Shown one piece after another: positions 9,247 to 19,022 of a stretch of 64,000 nucleotides of DNA. The stretch is taken from NCBI RefSeq assembly GCF_003096835.1, contig NZ_QENZ01000003.1, positions 868,001 to 932,000 on the forward strand, read 5' to 3'. How positions within the stretch are numbered: position 1 is the first letter of the stretch; every line of letters begins with the position of its first letter. Origin of the DNA: Balneicella halophila (GTDB taxonomy: Bacteria > Bacteroidota > Bacteroidia > Bacteroidales > Balneicellaceae). The notes beneath the pieces are model-generated. The model saw only the letters and a program-made list of their open reading frames with translations. It did no database searches and was not told the DNA's origin. Position numbers and translations under genes: made by a program.

Positions 9247-10908
9247 CTACTTGGAGTATTTCTTTTTCCGATAAAATGAATAAACAAAACCAACGATTAA
9301 TATAAATAGCAATGGAAATAATACGTTTATCAGTTGCCAATAGGTTCGTTCTGCCCGTGCTTTAGTTTTTTGAAGTGTTGCGGGAGTATATTCTTTATTT
9401 CTCAATTCTAGCCAGCCTTCATCATCGCAGAGGTAATCAATAGCGTTTAGTAAAAAAGTTTTATTACCATGGACATATTTATAGTCAATATTATAACCTA
9501 AAGGAAGAAATTGCATGGATGCTCTGCTACCTCTGGTTTCGTTTTTTATGATATCGCCATCGGCAATGACAATCATTTTATTGAAAGAACTTTTATCTTT
9601 ATAGTTCTTTTGTTGTGTATAAGCAAGCCTTCCTTTAAACACAGAGGAAAAATTCCCCTCTAATAATACGCCTACAGTAATATTGGATTGGTTGTAAAAA
9701 TTGGGCTTTTGCATGCGACTAATTTCTTGCATTTGAATCAATCTGGGAACATTTTCTAAACGTGTTGAGGTTGATGTTCGCAGTAAAGGAGTTGGCTCTA
9801 TATCTTGTAATGATAGCGTATCGATACTATTGGCGAAAACAGCTCGGACTGGCGAAAGTCCTTTGGTAATCACATGGAAAGGGTTAGTCTCCAAAAGCGG
9901 TTCGTATGCCCAAGGAAGTGCCGTGAAGCGTGGTTGCTCTCCTTTTAATGCAGTATTTACTTTAACCAAGTCTGAATTTCTATCTAGTACCAATTGAGGA
10001 TTGATGCGAATTCCGTATGTGAAAAGTTGGTCTTCTATATTTAAAGGCTTATAGAATGCTGTTACCTGTTGATTAGCCCGTAGGCTATCTTTAGACACTC
10101 GTACTTCATCAACCAACCAGAGAACCTTTCCCCCGTTCATAATGTATTGGTCAATAGAGAACTTATCATCTTCAGGGAAATCCTTATTAGGCTTTGCAAT
10201 GATAAGTGCGTCAATAAGTGTGTCAAGGTTTTGACTAGTTGCTCGAATAACATTGTAATTTTCGGAAAGTGACGTGGCAAAATCGATAGTTTGTGCGGGC
10301 AAAAGTTCGCCATGCCCTTCTAAAAATGCGACAGTAGGAAGTTTCTCCTGTTCAAGCATACGCAAACCATTCACTAACTCGTATTCTAGATTGGCGATGG
10401 ATTGATTCAAATTCTCCTGCCCAGAGAGAGCCGGATTGTTTTGTAATAAAGGAATAACAACTTCCTTCTCTTGATTGTGTAAAATCAGTGCAGGGAAGAG
10501 GAGTTGCTGTGTAAGTCTTCCTTCTTTATCTTTAATGTTGACACTTGTGTATTTTAAACCTCTTTGAGTGAGTTGTTCAACAGTTTTCGGATTGTCTGGT
10601 TCAATTTCAGGCAATACATACGATATATCTTGTGAGGTTTCTCTGTCTAATTCCTCTAAGATTTCTATGGTTGCTTGTTGCAATTTATGAAAGCCGTACG
10701 GCAATTCACCACTCAAATAAATCTCCGCTTCATAATCGTGATTTAAATCCTTAAGAAAATCGTAGGTGTTTTGAGACAAACTGTATCTTCTTTCTTTGGT
10801 TAAGTCAATTCGGTAATAATAAGTCTGTGAAATCCAATAGATGACTGAGCCTGCAATCACAAATATTACGATGAATAACCAATGTTTATATGTCTTGAAA
10901 ACTTTCAA
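9247..10908 (-). CDS. gldG: GldG-like ABC transporter auxiliary protein
   Basis: 553 residues with an N-terminal membrane helix (about 10-32), a large extracytoplasmic domain of the GldG/ABC_transp_aux type, and a C-terminal helix (about 527-547) before a basic tail RKKKYSK. Features include the YSLSQNTYDFLKDL start of the mature part and an internal AFLEGHGE motif typical of the family. In Flavobacterium johnsoniae GldG works with GldF and the ATPase GldA in an ABC transporter needed for gliding. Here it lies 4 bases downstream of gldF. No gldA neighbours this pair; a GldA-like ATPase occurs about 23 kb away with a second GldF/GldG set. Whether this organism glides is unknown. Confidence 0.88.
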   Translation of the reverse strand: MKVFKTYKHWLFIVIFVIAGSVIYWISQTYYYRIDLTKERRYSLSQNTYDFLKDLNHDYEAEIYLSGELPYGFHKLQQATIEILEELDRETSQDISYVLPEIEPDNPKTVEQLTQRGLKYTSVNIKDKEGRLTQQLLFPALILHNQEKEVVIPLLQNNPALSGQENLNQSIANLEYELVNGLRMLEQEKLPTVAFLEGHGELLPAQTIDFATSLSENYNVIRATSQNLDTLIDALIIAKPNKDFPEDDKFSIDQYIMNGGKVLWLVDEVRVSKDSLRANQQVTAFYKPLNIEDQLFTYGIRINPQLVLDRNSDLVKVNTALKGEQPRFTALPWAYEPLLETNPFHVITKGLSPVRAVFANSIDTLSLQDIEPTPLLRTSTSTRLENVPRLIQMQEISRMQKPNFYNQSNITVGVLLEGNFSSVFKGRLAYTQQKNYKDKSSFNKMIVIADGDIIKNETRGSRASMQFLPLGYNIDYKYVHGNKTFLLNAIDYLCDDEGWLELRNKEYTPATLQKTKARAERTYWQLINVLFPLLFILIVGFVYSFYRKKKYSK

Positions 10909-10912
10909 ACTC

Positions 10913-11641
10913 TTATCTCTTTTTAGTTATTACTATCTGTGTCAGCATGAGAAAAAAAACAGTAATAAGGATAAAATATACTAGGTCACGTGTATCTATC
11001 ACTCCTCTTGATATTGAATAATAATGTTCTTCAATGCTTAAAGAGATGAGTGTATTTTGCAAACTTTGTTTTGTGAAAATACTTGCTAAATAAGTCCATC
11101 CTGTATATATAAAAGCACAAAGTATCACTCCCAACAGAAAGGCAATGAGTTGATTGTTGGAAATAGACGATGTAAAAAGACTGATGCTCAGGTAAATACT
11201 TGCTAAAAAAAGCAATCCGATGTACGAACCACCAATGGCGCCAAGATCAACATTTCCTGCAGGATTAGCAAGCAGATAAATGCTAATGGCGAAAATAAAT
11301 GTGGGTATTAAAGCAAATAAAATGACTACAAACCCAGCCCAATATTTTCCCATGATGATATCCCAAGTGCTTAAGGGTCTGGTGAAAAGTAACAGGCTTT
11401 TCTTTGTACGATAGGTTTCAGAGAATAAATGCATACACAATGCTGGGATCAGCCATAGAAAAAGCCAAGGTGCATTTGTAAATAATCCATCTAAGTTTGC
11501 AAATTCTGTATCTAAAATGTTTTGATAACCAGGAAATACCCAAAGCAAAAGTGCACTCGCTAATAAAAATATTGCGACCACAATGTATGCCATCGGCGAA
11601 CCGAAATACAACGCTATTTCTTTACGAAAAATCTGAAACAT
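10913..11641 (-). CDS. gldF: GldF-like ABC transporter permease
   Basis: 242 residues with about six hydrophobic helices and the start MFQIFRKEIALYFGSPMAYIV, typical of GldF/ABC-2 permeases of the NosY class. The motif TYRTKKSLLLFTRPLSTWDIIMGKY after helix 2 is the cytoplasmic coupling region. It should form the membrane channel of a Gld-type ABC transporter together with GldG, encoded immediately downstream. Family knowledge comes from F. johnsoniae gliding mutants; in non-gliding Bacteroidota the same pair is common, and its substrate is not known. Confidence 0.88.
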   Translation of the reverse strand: MFQIFRKEIALYFGSPMAYIVVAIFLLASALLLWVFPGYQNILDTEFANLDGLFTNAPWLFLWLIPALCMHLFSETYRTKKSLLLFTRPLSTWDIIMGKYWAGFVVILFALIPTFIFAISIYLLANPAGNVDLGAIGGSYIGLLFLASIYLSISLFTSSISNNQLIAFLLGVILCAFIYTGWTYLASIFTKQSLQNTLISLSIEEHYYSISRGVIDTRDLVYFILITVFFLMLTQIVITKKR

Positions 11642-11704
11642 TTTTGAATTCTAAAACAAGTATTTATACTTGCAATATTACACAAAATAAAGGAGTTTTT
11701 TCGT

Positions 11705-12529
11705 TTAGATATGAATACCGATAATAAATGGAGTTAATTCAGGACCTTTATTCTTTTCAAACAAATCAATCAATGAATAATTGAAAAACAAATGAATTCC
11801 TTGATAGCCTATACGGAATTGTGCGTCAAATTTGAAATCTTTTAAGTTGAAATTATCACGATTTTTGGCTTTCTCCCAGCCACTATTTTCTTTATATTTT
11901 ATCTTGGTACGTGATGATAATCTGAAACCGCCCTCAACACCTGCACTCACATGTATTCTTCTGTTATGTGCATCAGGAAATTGCACCTCAAATAAAAGTG
12001 GTGCCGTAACATAAAGAATATGTAATTTAGATTTCTTTAATTTTCTGTATGTTAGTGGTTTAGGTTGTATGACACCGTCAATATTTTCTATTGTGTAGTC
12101 ATTTTCAAATCTAAAATTTTTACTTTCAAGTCCAAGTCCGGTGACAAAACCCATATTGTTTTTGTGTTTTTGAATACCAAGGTCATATTGTATTAGGTTT
12201 AATCTAACAGCTGCAGATTTTATAGTACGTAAATCCATGAAATCCTTTATTTCATAATTGCTATAATCTTCATTTGCGAAGCCATTTAGTCCAAGCTCCA
12301 AGCCAGACCAGTTTCCATGGAAGTTGTTCTGATCATATTTATTCCCATAGCAGACTTTAACATTGTTATCACTTATTCTTACTTCCACACCCACTGCATG
12401 AATCTTTGTAGTATCAGTATTGTTTTTTGTTCCTGAGTTTGATTTTTTACTTTTATCCATGGATGTTTCCTGTTGTGCACACAGCGTAGTTGATACAATT
12501 AAACAAATTAGAATTAGAATGTTTCTCAT
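11705..12529 (-). CDS. Outer-membrane beta-barrel protein, function unknown
   Basis: 274 residues with a signal peptide ending near CAQQ (about residue 19), a short charged linker (KSKKSNSGTKNNTDTTK), then alternating polar and hydrophobic strands such as GNWSGLELGLNGF, SAAVRLNLIQYDLGI and NNMGFVTGLGLESKNFRF, and a closing strand ending in I. This is the pattern of the small outer-membrane barrel families (PorT/OmpW-like) that are abundant in Bacteroidota. No enzymatic motif is seen. It is transcribed in the same direction as gldF, 63 bases upstream of it, and may share its transcript. Its specific role cannot be inferred. Confidence 0.7.
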   Translation of the reverse strand: MRNILILICLIVSTTLCAQQETSMDKSKKSNSGTKNNTDTTKIHAVGVEVRISDNNVKVCYGNKYDQNNFHGNWSGLELGLNGFANEDYSNYEIKDFMDLRTIKSAAVRLNLIQYDLGIQKHKNNMGFVTGLGLESKNFRFENDYTIENIDGVIQPKPLTYRKLKKSKLHILYVTAPLLFEVQFPDAHNRRIHVSAGVEGGFRLSSRTKIKYKENSGWEKAKNRDNFNLKDFKFDAQFRIGYQGIHLFFNYSLIDLFEKNKGPELTPFIIGIHI

Positions 12530-12764
12530 GGTTCATGTTTTTTATTAGTTATGTTTATTTTGACGTACCCCCAAAAGCAAAGGTTACACAAAAATCCGAA
12601 ATTTTTAGTGAAAAACTTACATACAGCCACATGCTTTCAGGGTTAATGATAACTATTGCATTATTTTTGCTTAAAATTTAATTGTACTATTTCTTTGCAG
12701 TTGTAGAGGAAGCATGTCGGATATATTGTTAAATTTGTAAGTAGGATCAAAAAATATAACTATT

Positions 12765-13799
12765 ATGAAAAAGGTATTTTTACTCTGTGTTTTTCTGTTA
12801 ATTAGTATAACACTAGCGTTTCCTGCTGGAGTGCTAACCTATGAGATATTAAGACCAGCCTCAGATCCTCTCCCCAAAGACGTGAAAACTTTGGCATTTG
12901 TTTATCGTAATTACAATTTTAAAGCAGATAGTATTACGCACTTTTATAAATATAATGATGAGACTTTTGTAGACAATGAAGATTACACCAAGCTTATTGC
13001 AGAATCTGCGTATTGGGGATTTCGTGCTACAGTCGAGGAGCATTATTCTTTAGATACGATACCTTTTGTCATGCTGGATGAAACTGAAGGAGATTCATTG
13101 CGTACTATTCCACCACTTACATGGGATAAAGTGAATTTGATTTGTGCAGAAAATAAATCAGATGTACTCGTTTCCTTAGATGATATTACCATATTTAATA
13201 ACTACGAAACGTGGTTTGATGGAGAAAAATACAACGGCGTAGCTGATATTTCTTCTTTTCACCGATGGACTGTATATGATCCATTAACGGAGGTTTATCT
13301 TTTTGAGGAGGCAGAATTAGATAGTTTGCAGGCGTTTGAAACAGATTATTATCTAGAACAGTTAGTAAAGTCAAGACTTCCACATCGTGAAGAAATCATG
13401 AAAGTAGTTGCTTTTTCTATTGGTGAGGCTTTAGGTAAAAAATTAGCACCGTATTGGGAGACTGTTTATAGAGAATATTATGACAGTGGCACTCGAGAGA
13501 TGCGTGAAGCAGCAAAAAAAGTTAGAGAAGAAAAATGGGATGAAGCTCTTCAAATATGGGCAGAAATACAAACGAATGCTCCCGACAAACATAAAGCTAG
13601 GGCTGCATTTAATATGGCGATTGTCCACGAGCGTTTAGGACTTCTTACCCAAGCTTTGATAGATATCCAGGTAAGTATAAATTTTTATAAGAATATTAAA
13701 AAGCTCGAGAAAGAAAGAGAATTGGCTGAAACTCTCAAAGAAGTTTTACAAAGGCGAAAGAGTGAGGTTGAGCAACTAAAAGCTCAGAATGTAGAATAA
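12765..13799 (+). CDS. Exported TPR-containing protein, DUF6340-like
   Basis: 344 residues with an N-terminal signal peptide (MKKVFLLCVFLLISITLAFPAG); no Cys is placed for lipidation. The middle part (50-240) has the pattern of a Bacteroidota family I associate with DUF6340 (ILRPASDPLPKDVKTLAFVYRNY; GKKLAPYWETVYREYYDSG). The C-terminal 90 residues form helical pairs resembling TPRs (KWDEALQIWAEIQ; HKARAAFNMAIVHERLG) and a charged coiled coil. The function is unknown. Its stop codon is only 6 bases before the helicase gene, so the two are probably cotranscribed. A TAAATTTG element at 12730-12737 is a candidate -7 box 27 bases before the ATG. The family assignment is from memory and moderate. 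Confidence 0.7.
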   Translation: MKKVFLLCVFLLISITLAFPAGVLTYEILRPASDPLPKDVKTLAFVYRNYNFKADSITHFYKYNDETFVDNEDYTKLIAESAYWGFRATVEEHYSLDTIPFVMLDETEGDSLRTIPPLTWDKVNLICAENKSDVLVSLDDITIFNNYETWFDGEKYNGVADISSFHRWTVYDPLTEVYLFEEAELDSLQAFETDYYLEQLVKSRLPHREEIMKVVAFSIGEALGKKLAPYWETVYREYYDSGTREMREAAKKVREEKWDEALQIWAEIQTNAPDKHKARAAFNMAIVHERLGLLTQALIDIQVSINFYKNIKKLEKERELAETLKEVLQRRKSEVEQLKAQNVE

Positions 13800-13805
13800 A
13801 CGATT

Positions 13806-16800
13806 ATGACGCAGCTTTCTGTATATAAAGCCTCTGCAGGTTCAGGAAAAACCTTTCGGCTCACGATTGAATATTTAAAAATAATCTTAGCAAATCCATC
13901 TCATTATAAAAAGATTCTCGCAATAACTTTTACCAATAAGGCTACTGCTGAGATGAAAAAACGGATTCTTGAACAACTTCATGAATTGTCAGTAGGTAAA
14001 GCAACACCCTATCAAACTATTTTAGCGGAGGAGCTATCATTGTCATCAGTTGCAATACAAGATAGAGCGAAACAAGCAGAACAATACATATTGCATGACT
14101 ACAGTCGCTTTTCAGTGATGACTATTGATGCCTTTTTCCAGTCAATTCTTAAAGCATTCGCCAAAGAGCTTGGTGTATCGTATAACTATAATGTTGAGTT
14201 AGATACAGATCGGATCAAACGTCTGGCTGTTGAACGAATGTTTAATGAATTGGATGAAAATAAGACCTTAAGAGGTTGGCTGATGTCCTATGTGGAGTCG
14301 AAGATTCAAGATGGTAAATCATGGAACATCACGAATGATATCTTAACCCTCTCGAAGGAATTATTTCAAGAAGAAATTTTCCTTATTGCTAAGGATAATA
14401 AATTGTCTCAATGGAATGATAAACAATTTATTGCGAATTTTTCGAAGAAATTGAATGCGCATATTTATTCTTACGAGAATGCTATGAAGGAAATTGCGTC
14501 TTCAGCTTTGGAATTAATAGCCTCACAAGGTTTAACTGTCGATGATTTTAAACATAAAAAAAGCGGAGTTGTTGGTTTTATAAAAAAAATAGCTGACGGG
14601 AATATGGAACCAGAGCTAAGCTCTCGTAGTTTGAATGCTATAGATAATTCAGAGGGCTGGTATAGTAATACTTTATCTAATGATAAAAAACAGAGAATAG
14701 AGGCAATTTATCCGCAACTAAATGATCAACTAAAACAAATACAAGACTTCATAGAAAACAAAGCAAAAATCTATCAAAGCTGTGTGTTGGTAAGGAATAA
14801 TCTTTATATGATGGGAATCTTTTCGGATATTGCCAAGCATATTCATGAGGTTTTGCAGGAAGAGGAAAAAATATTGCTTTCTGAAAGCAATAAATTGCTA
14901 TATGAAATGATAGCAACGAATGAGGTGCCTTTTATCTATGAAAAAACAGGGAATCAATACTTATATTTTTTGTGGGACGAGTTTCAAGACACTTCGCAGA
15001 TGCAATGGCACAACTTAAAACCACTTCTAGCTAATGCTTTAGCTGAAGGCAATCCCTGCCTAATTGTTGGAGATATAAAACAAGCCATATATCGTTGGCG
15101 AAATAGTGATTGGCAAATCATGGATACGCAGGTAGCGAGAGAATTCCCAGAACTCACTACAGTGTCGTTGCAAAAGAACTGGCGAAGCGCTACTCGTGTG
15201 ATTGAGTTTAATAATATGATATTCAGTGAGCTACCTCGACTTTTACAACAGAAACTAGAATTGGACGATAGTAAGATAGTCTCACTCTACAGTGATGTAC
15301 AACAACAATTTGCTAAAGAAGATGATGCTCGTGAAGGTTTTGTAAACTTTTCATATTTTGAAAACTCAGAAGACTTGACTGACGAGGAACTGATGTTGAA
15401 ACAATTACCTGAGTGGATTGAAAGATTGCAAGAGGAAGGGGTTCGAGCAGAAGACATTGTTTTTCTTGTTCGTAAAAATAAGGAAGCTGTTGCTATTGCT
15501 GATTATTTTGCCAAATTAGAAGCTCGTAAATTTGGTATCAATTACAATGTCGTTTCAGAATATGCACTACTCTTAGAAAATGCCTTTGTAGTGAAAGTGC
15601 TGATTCATGCGCTTTATTTCTTCCAGACGCAGGAGAGGTACTTTGAAGTATTTTTGGAGCAATCAGTCCCTTATTTACCGGATGGTGAAACAAGTGTGTA
15701 TAACTGGAAGGAATATGTTGCTGCAGGACAATATGCCATCTCTTTAGATTCCCTCATCCAAAAAATCATTCGTATTTTCAAATTACATCTGTTAGGTGCT
15801 GAGCAATTATACTTAATGGCTTTTGAAGAGTTTCTAGCCAATTATTTAGACAGCCAAAATGGTAATTTGAGTGATTTTCTACTCAGTTGGGAAGATAAAA
15901 AATCCTCCCTTTCAGTCACTGCGGGTGATCGTGTTCAAGCGATGCGCGTTATGACGGTACATAAGGCAAAAGGTTTGGAATTTCATACAGTCATTTTACC
16001 CTTTGTCCACAAAAATTTGAACGAGTACCAAAACGGAGAAGCCTTTTGGCAAGAATCAGCTACAGAACCGCTGAAAGGTGTTGGGGAATTATTAATTCCA
16101 TTCACAAGAGGTAAACTTTTAAACAGTACCTTTGCTGATGCATTTAAAGAAGAGATGTGTAAGAGATATATTGATGAGTTAAATGTCTTCTACGTAGCTA
16201 CCACACGTGCCGTAAATAATTTAATTATATTAGCTCCTGAGAAAATCACTGCTAAAGGTGAGGAGAGTGGTGTGCGCATCACCAAACTTCTCTATGACCA
16301 GCTCCAGAGTCAAGCAAAAAAAGATTCTTGGACATATACACAGAATGATGCAATGGAAGAATGGAGCTATGGAGAGTTAGTAAGTTCCCAAGGAATAGAA
16401 GAGATACAAAAAGATAAAATTTATCATCACAATCAGTTCTTTTATCAAGACTTTTTAGAACGATTTTCTCTACGTATCAAAGCAATAGATGATGCTAAAC
16501 GGGATACAGTTGATGCTCATACACCAACTGAAGATGGCAAGATCTGGCATCAATTACTTGAAGGAGTAAAGTATATTGATGACGTACCTATAGAAATAAG
16601 GAAAGCCTATTATTCAGGATTAATTACTTCAAATGCGATTCCAAACTATAAAAGACATTTAACGGAGCTACTTCAAAGAAAAACGATTCATGAATATTTT
16701 ACGAAAAAATATGAAGTTTTGAATGAAAGACCTTTTTGGATGGAAGGTAGTGCCTATGTGCCAGATAGAGTGGTGTATAACGATGAGGAAGTTGTTGTTA

Positions 16801-16943
16801 TTGATTATAAGTTTGGTGAAACCCAGCAGTCAAGTCATAGAAAGCAAGTTGAGAGGTATTTATCCTTTTTTGAGAAAAAAGGTTTTAAAAATAGAAAAGG
16901 CTTTCTGATTTATGGAGTTTTTTCTGAAATTGTACAAGTTTAG
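13806..16943 (+). CDS. UvrD/REP-family helicase with C-terminal RecB-like nuclease (AddA-like)
   Basis: 1045 residues. SF1 helicase motifs appear in order: Walker A ASAGSGKT (9-16), FTNKATAEMKKR (motif Ia), DEFQDTSQMQW (motif II), GDIKQAIYRWRNSDW (III), LQKNWRS (IV), VMTVHKAKGLEF (V) and FYVATTRAVNNL (VI). The C-terminus has the RecB-type nuclease elements IWHQLLEG (His), VPDRVVY (Asp) and IDYKFG with Asp1000 and Lys1002, followed by QVERYLSFF. All key residues appear intact, so it is probably an active helicase-nuclease for double-strand-break processing (AddAB/RecBCD class). No AddB partner is encoded next to it; the neighbours are a TPR protein and a lipoprotein. The start follows the upstream stop by 6 bases. 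Confidence 0.93.
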   Translation: MTQLSVYKASAGSGKTFRLTIEYLKIILANPSHYKKILAITFTNKATAEMKKRILEQLHELSVGKATPYQTILAEELSLSSVAIQDRAKQAEQYILHDYSRFSVMTIDAFFQSILKAFAKELGVSYNYNVELDTDRIKRLAVERMFNELDENKTLRGWLMSYVESKIQDGKSWNITNDILTLSKELFQEEIFLIAKDNKLSQWNDKQFIANFSKKLNAHIYSYENAMKEIASSALELIASQGLTVDDFKHKKSGVVGFIKKIADGNMEPELSSRSLNAIDNSEGWYSNTLSNDKKQRIEAIYPQLNDQLKQIQDFIENKAKIYQSCVLVRNNLYMMGIFSDIAKHIHEVLQEEEKILLSESNKLLYEMIATNEVPFIYEKTGNQYLYFLWDEFQDTSQMQWHNLKPLLANALAEGNPCLIVGDIKQAIYRWRNSDWQIMDTQVAREFPELTTVSLQKNWRSATRVIEFNNMIFSELPRLLQQKLELDDSKIVSLYSDVQQQFAKEDDAREGFVNFSYFENSEDLTDEELMLKQLPEWIERLQEEGVRAEDIVFLVRKNKEAVAIADYFAKLEARKFGINYNVVSEYALLLENAFVVKVLIHALYFFQTQERYFEVFLEQSVPYLPDGETSVYNWKEYVAAGQYAISLDSLIQKIIRIFKLHLLGAEQLYLMAFEEFLANYLDSQNGNLSDFLLSWEDKKSSLSVTAGDRVQAMRVMTVHKAKGLEFHTVILPFVHKNLNEYQNGEAFWQESATEPLKGVGELLIPFTRGKLLNSTFADAFKEEMCKRYIDELNVFYVATTRAVNNLIILAPEKITAKGEESGVRITKLLYDQLQSQAKKDSWTYTQNDAMEEWSYGELVSSQGIEEIQKDKIYHHNQFFYQDFLERFSLRIKAIDDAKRDTVDAHTPTEDGKIWHQLLEGVKYIDDVPIEIRKAYYSGLITSNAIPNYKRHLTELLQRKTIHEYFTKKYEVLNERPFWMEGSAYVPDRVVYNDEEVVVIDYKFGETQQSSHRKQVERYLSFFEKKGFKNRKGFLIYGVFSEIVQV

Positions 16944-17021
16944 CGCTTGTTGGCATAAAAATTGTTATCATTGTTTTTAAGTATTTTTTAAAACAACAAA
17001 TTAATTTAAAAACTGTAACAC

Positions 17022-17507
17022 ATGAAAAAAATTGCTGTAATTTTAGGAGTATTAGCATTGGTATTCTTTGCTTCTTGTAACAACAAAGAAAATGAACTTA
17101 GCGAAGAATCTAGAAAAGCTATCGAGGATGCAAAAGCTCAAGTTGAAGTAGTAAAAGGAGAATTATCAGAAGCTGAAAGAAAACTAGCTGAAGCTAAAAA
17201 TGCAACTTATGATTCTGAGGAATTAAAAGACCAAGCTGTTGCGAATGCAGAAGAGGTTGTTCGAATCACTGAAAATAAGCTTGAAGAAGCTAAGAGAAAA
17301 GTTCATGCTGAGGTTGAAAAAGCTGGTGAAGCTGGAAAAGATTTAATTGATGAGTCTGAGTACAAACTTAAAAAAGCTGGTGAAGACATTAAAGATGCAG
17401 CTAAAGATGCTGGTGATGCTATCGAAAGAGGTGCAGAAAAAACTGGTGATGCTATTAAAGAAGGAGCTAAAAAAACTGAAGAAAAAGCAAAAGAGATTTT
17501 TAACTAA
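17022..17507 (+). CDS. Helical, apolipoprotein-like lipoprotein
   Basis: 161 residues. The signal peptide ends in a good lipobox (VFFASC, Cys19). The rest is very rich in Ala, Glu and Lys, with no Trp or Pro, and reads as one long amphipathic helix or coiled coil. Near the C-terminus an approximate 11-residue unit repeats (DAIERGAEKTG, DAIKEGAKKTE), which resembles LEA- and apolipoprotein-type repeats. It is probably anchored to the inner leaflet of the outer membrane or the inner membrane and may act as a spacer or membrane-surface helix, but no function is known. A strong terminator follows it. TATCATTG (about 16963) is a weak -7 candidate. Confidence 0.8.
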   Translation: MKKIAVILGVLALVFFASCNNKENELSEESRKAIEDAKAQVEVVKGELSEAERKLAEAKNATYDSEELKDQAVANAEEVVRITENKLEEAKRKVHAEVEKAGEAGKDLIDESEYKLKKAGEDIKDAAKDAGDAIERGAEKTGDAIKEGAKKTEEKAKEIFN

Positions 17508-17534
17508 TCATCTTTTTTAAAGTTTAATATATGA

Positions 17535-17568
17535 AAATCCTTGCTTGGTAAAGCAGGGATTTTTTTTA
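17535..17568 (+). terminator. Rho-independent terminator after the helical lipoprotein
   Basis: A 12-bp stem (AAATCCTTGCTT with AAGCAGGGATTT, one G-U pair) with a 4-base loop, continuing into eight Ts. Confidence 0.9.
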
Positions 17569-17693
17569 TGAATTACTAAGTTGTAACGACAAACTACTAA
17601 AACAATTCTATTTTCATAAGCTCATTCTAAGTTTAGAATCACTCCTTTCATCTGTTACACTCTTAATTTATTATTAATTGATTCCATAATTTA

Positions 17694-19018
17694 TTATAAT
17701 TCGAGAACAAACTGACTGCCTTGCCCTACTTCTGAAACTACGCTGTTAGTACCACCGTGGTTACGCATAATCTGACGAGAGAGGCTTAATCCTATGCCGG
17801 AACCATTCTCTTTTGTAGTGAAAAAAGGAATGAAAATTTGCTCCAATAGTTCTTTTGATATACCGCAACCATTATCCGCTACAATTAGTTGAGATTTATT
17901 GTTTTTATTTAGTTGAGCAATAATTTTTATCGTTGGGTTTTTAACCTTGTTCAATGCGTGGGTAGCATTTTTTATTAGGTTAAGAAGAACTTGTGATATT
18001 TGTCCCTCGTCTGCGTCTATTGTTAAGTTTTCTGGAGTTATTTCGTATTTAAAGTTTATTTTTTCATCCTCTACCAATAAAAGGAGATGCTCTATGAATG
18101 GCTTTGCTGCAATGGTTTTTAGTACAGGTGCAGAAACTTTAGTTTGTTTTCGATAAGATTCTACAAAATGAATTAACCCGACACCTCTTTCTTTGATAAC
18201 CTCTAAACCTTTAATTGTATTTTCCGTAATTTTCGGTGTGATAGGCTCTTTAGGAGATGTGTAATAATTTAATAAAGTATCACTTAAGGAAGTTGTTGGC
18301 GTGATGGAGTTCATTATTTTGTGATTGAGTACACGGATTAATTTTAACCACGCTTCTATTTCTTTAGCATCTAATTCATTGCGTTGTCCTGAATAGAAAC
18401 CAAGGTAAAGGACGTATTCCGCGTCTCAAAATTCGTAGCTTGTAGCGTAAGTTGGGTGGTGGTATTATTGTGCGTTAATTTGACCAATTGGCGGTTTCCC
18501 TCGCTGAGCATTTTAAACGCCTGATACAGATTTTCATCAATACATTTTAGTTGAACGATGTGCGTAAGCGTATTATAATTCAACAGTTTTTTGGCTTCCG
18601 TATTGGCTTGTAAAATGTTGCCGTTAGCATTGAGGACAACAATTCCCGTCGTAACTTGTTCCAAAAGAGCTGCAAAATATTGGTCTTGCTCTCGGTTTCT
18701 CAATTTCGCTTCTTGGATTAGTAAATTAATGCGATTTAAGCTCTTGTGTAATTCGCGAAGTGAGGAATTATTTACTTTTTCAGAAAAATATAAGGTAGAG
18801 TCTTCATTTTCTACAGCATTAAAAAAGTAGGCTATCTTTTGGTGAATTTTATCGAAAGCCGTAATAATTTGGTAGGCAGAAATAAGAAGAGCAATACCAA
18901 CTAACAACATGAGTGTGGGAGAATATTCATTGTTATACAACCACACTTCTAATCCTGAAAAGATGATAAGCAATAAAATATTTATGGCGATACGAGTATG
19001 TGAGGAGTGAGTGGACAT
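17694..19018 (-). pseudogene. Frameshifted PAS-type sensor histidine kinase
   Basis: Two reading frames together make one kinase. The first part (from the ATG ending at 19018) has two membrane helices, a HAMP-like linker and a PAS domain (LLEQVTTGIVVLNANGNILQANTEAKKLLNY) and stops at 18371. The second frame resumes as RNELDAKEIEAWLKLIRVLNH, with the phospho-acceptor His in LNHKIMNS (Glu after His is replaced by Lys), then the HATPase domain with N, G1 and G2 boxes (NLIKNATHAL, DNGCGI, GSGIGLSLS). A one-base loss near 18384-18389 explains the break. The H-box lies after the shift, so neither piece alone can work. It follows the sigma-54 activator by 4 bases, as in an intact regulator-kinase pair. 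Confidence 0.85.
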
Positions 19019-19022
19019 AGTT

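Noticed and set aside
12490-12681. 63-residue plus-strand frame before the TPR protein
   Set aside because: It starts inside the barrel protein gene on the other strand, has no ribosome-binding site and does not resemble any family.
12530-12764. 235-base gap before the TPR protein as a riboswitch or sRNA
   Set aside because: I found no stable stem or conserved riboswitch core, only the candidate -7 box already noted.
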